From Neocallimastix lanati (nom. inval.) (Eukaryota; Neocallimastigomycota; Neocallimastigomycetes; Neocallimastigales; Neocallimastigaceae), in the NCBI GenBank assembly GCA_016946835.1, contig JACVTC010000613.1, positions 1-15,243 on the forward strand: 15,243 nt of DNA. Direction: 5' to 3'. Of the stretch, positions 15,021 to 15,243 are shown one piece after another (within the stretch, counting starts at the first letter, position 1; every line of letters begins with the position of its first letter). The notes under the pieces are model-generated. The model searched no databases. It had not been told where the DNA came from and saw only the letters and a program-made list of their open reading frames with translations. Made by a program: the position numbers and the translations under genes.

Positions 15021-15243
15021 CGTTTATTGTTCCTAATTTCCTTCCTATTTTTCTCAACAATTGCTCTCAACTTTGGGCAATTGTTTTGATAATGACCTGG
15101 TTCTTTACAGAAATAACAAGCTTTATTGTTAAACTCTCATTTTTCTTGTTAATTCCTCTATGTCATTATCTTCTTTAGGTTTAATATTAACTTTTTGTTC
15201 TAATTTATTTTTAATAGGAGGATGAAAATTAACTCTATTACTA
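15011..15243 (-). pseudogene. gag: C-terminal end of element R Gag, zinc knuckle, frameshifted
   Basis: The frame entering at the right edge (containing EDNDIEELTRKM, compare INDEEIKEITQKL in M) ends at TAA 15129-15131. The continuation lies in a frame open from 15136 to the TGA at 15011-15013. It carries a CCHC zinc knuckle (CYFCKEPGHYQNNC, CX2CX4HX4C) and ends NKRLN. A small indel near 15129-15139 therefore separates the knuckle from the rest of Gag. The N-terminal capsid region is outside the window. Confidence 0.8.

Larger units (their letters stand above)
9935..15243 (-). mobile_element. Element R: 3' part of a decayed Ty3/gypsy-type retrotransposon
   Basis: Minus-strand order from the right edge is the end of a broken Gag with zinc knuckle, a frameshift signal, a broken linker, a long Pol frame, a polypurine tract, and a candidate 3' LTR. 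Pol is a clear homologue of the element M Pol but differs at a large share of positions, so it is another family. The 5' LTR, leader and most of gag lie beyond the window. Confidence 0.85.

Overview
The window is eukaryotic transposon DNA. It contains no host gene that I can recognise. It holds three Ty3/gypsy-type LTR retrotransposons, all transcribed on the minus strand and packed head to tail. Non-coding DNA is extremely A+T rich, with T runs of up to 43 bases, and the proteins carry long asparagine-rich linkers. This fits an AT-rich fungus such as an anaerobic gut fungus or an arbuscular-mycorrhizal fungus. That assignment is inference from composition only, because no host marker gene is present.

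Layout, low to high coordinates. Element L (1-2895, partial) has a Gag gene (41-658), a 1.4 kb hairpin-rich leader with a 40-bp tandem repeat, a primer-binding site resembling the tRNA-Ala 3' end (2041-2051), and a single-copy candidate LTR (2058-2895). A 4-bp CAAG follows. Element M (2900-9930, 7031 bp) is complete. It has two LTRs of 676 and 677 bp that differ at three positions, a tRNA-Ala PBS, a leader with poly(A) tracts, Gag (316 aa), Pol (protease, reverse transcriptase, RNase H, integrase), and a polypurine tract that lies inside the pol frame. A second CAAG follows. Element R (9935 to the right edge, partial) has a candidate LTR (9935-10947), a polypurine tract, a long Pol frame, a broken gag-pol junction, and the zinc-knuckle end of a broken Gag.

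In element M, Gag and Pol are joined by a signal that looks like a programmed -1 frameshift: a T TTA AAA heptamer directly before the gag stop, a 7-nt spacer, and a hairpin. Pol has no ATG of its own near its start. The diverged element R has the same arrangement (heptamer, stop, 7-nt spacer, TGGGA-N10-TCCCA), so the signal appears conserved. M has all catalytic motifs and nearly identical LTRs, so it looks recent and possibly active. L and R look older.

The most unusual large-scale feature is the stacking. The proposed end of L, both ends of M, and the proposed start of R are separated only by the same CAAG. This suggests repeated insertion at one site, or at junctions of element ends. Other structure worth attention includes U5/PBS hairpins, an array of small hairpins in the L leader, three splice-donor-like repeats in the M leader, and an A24 run directly before the M gag start codon.
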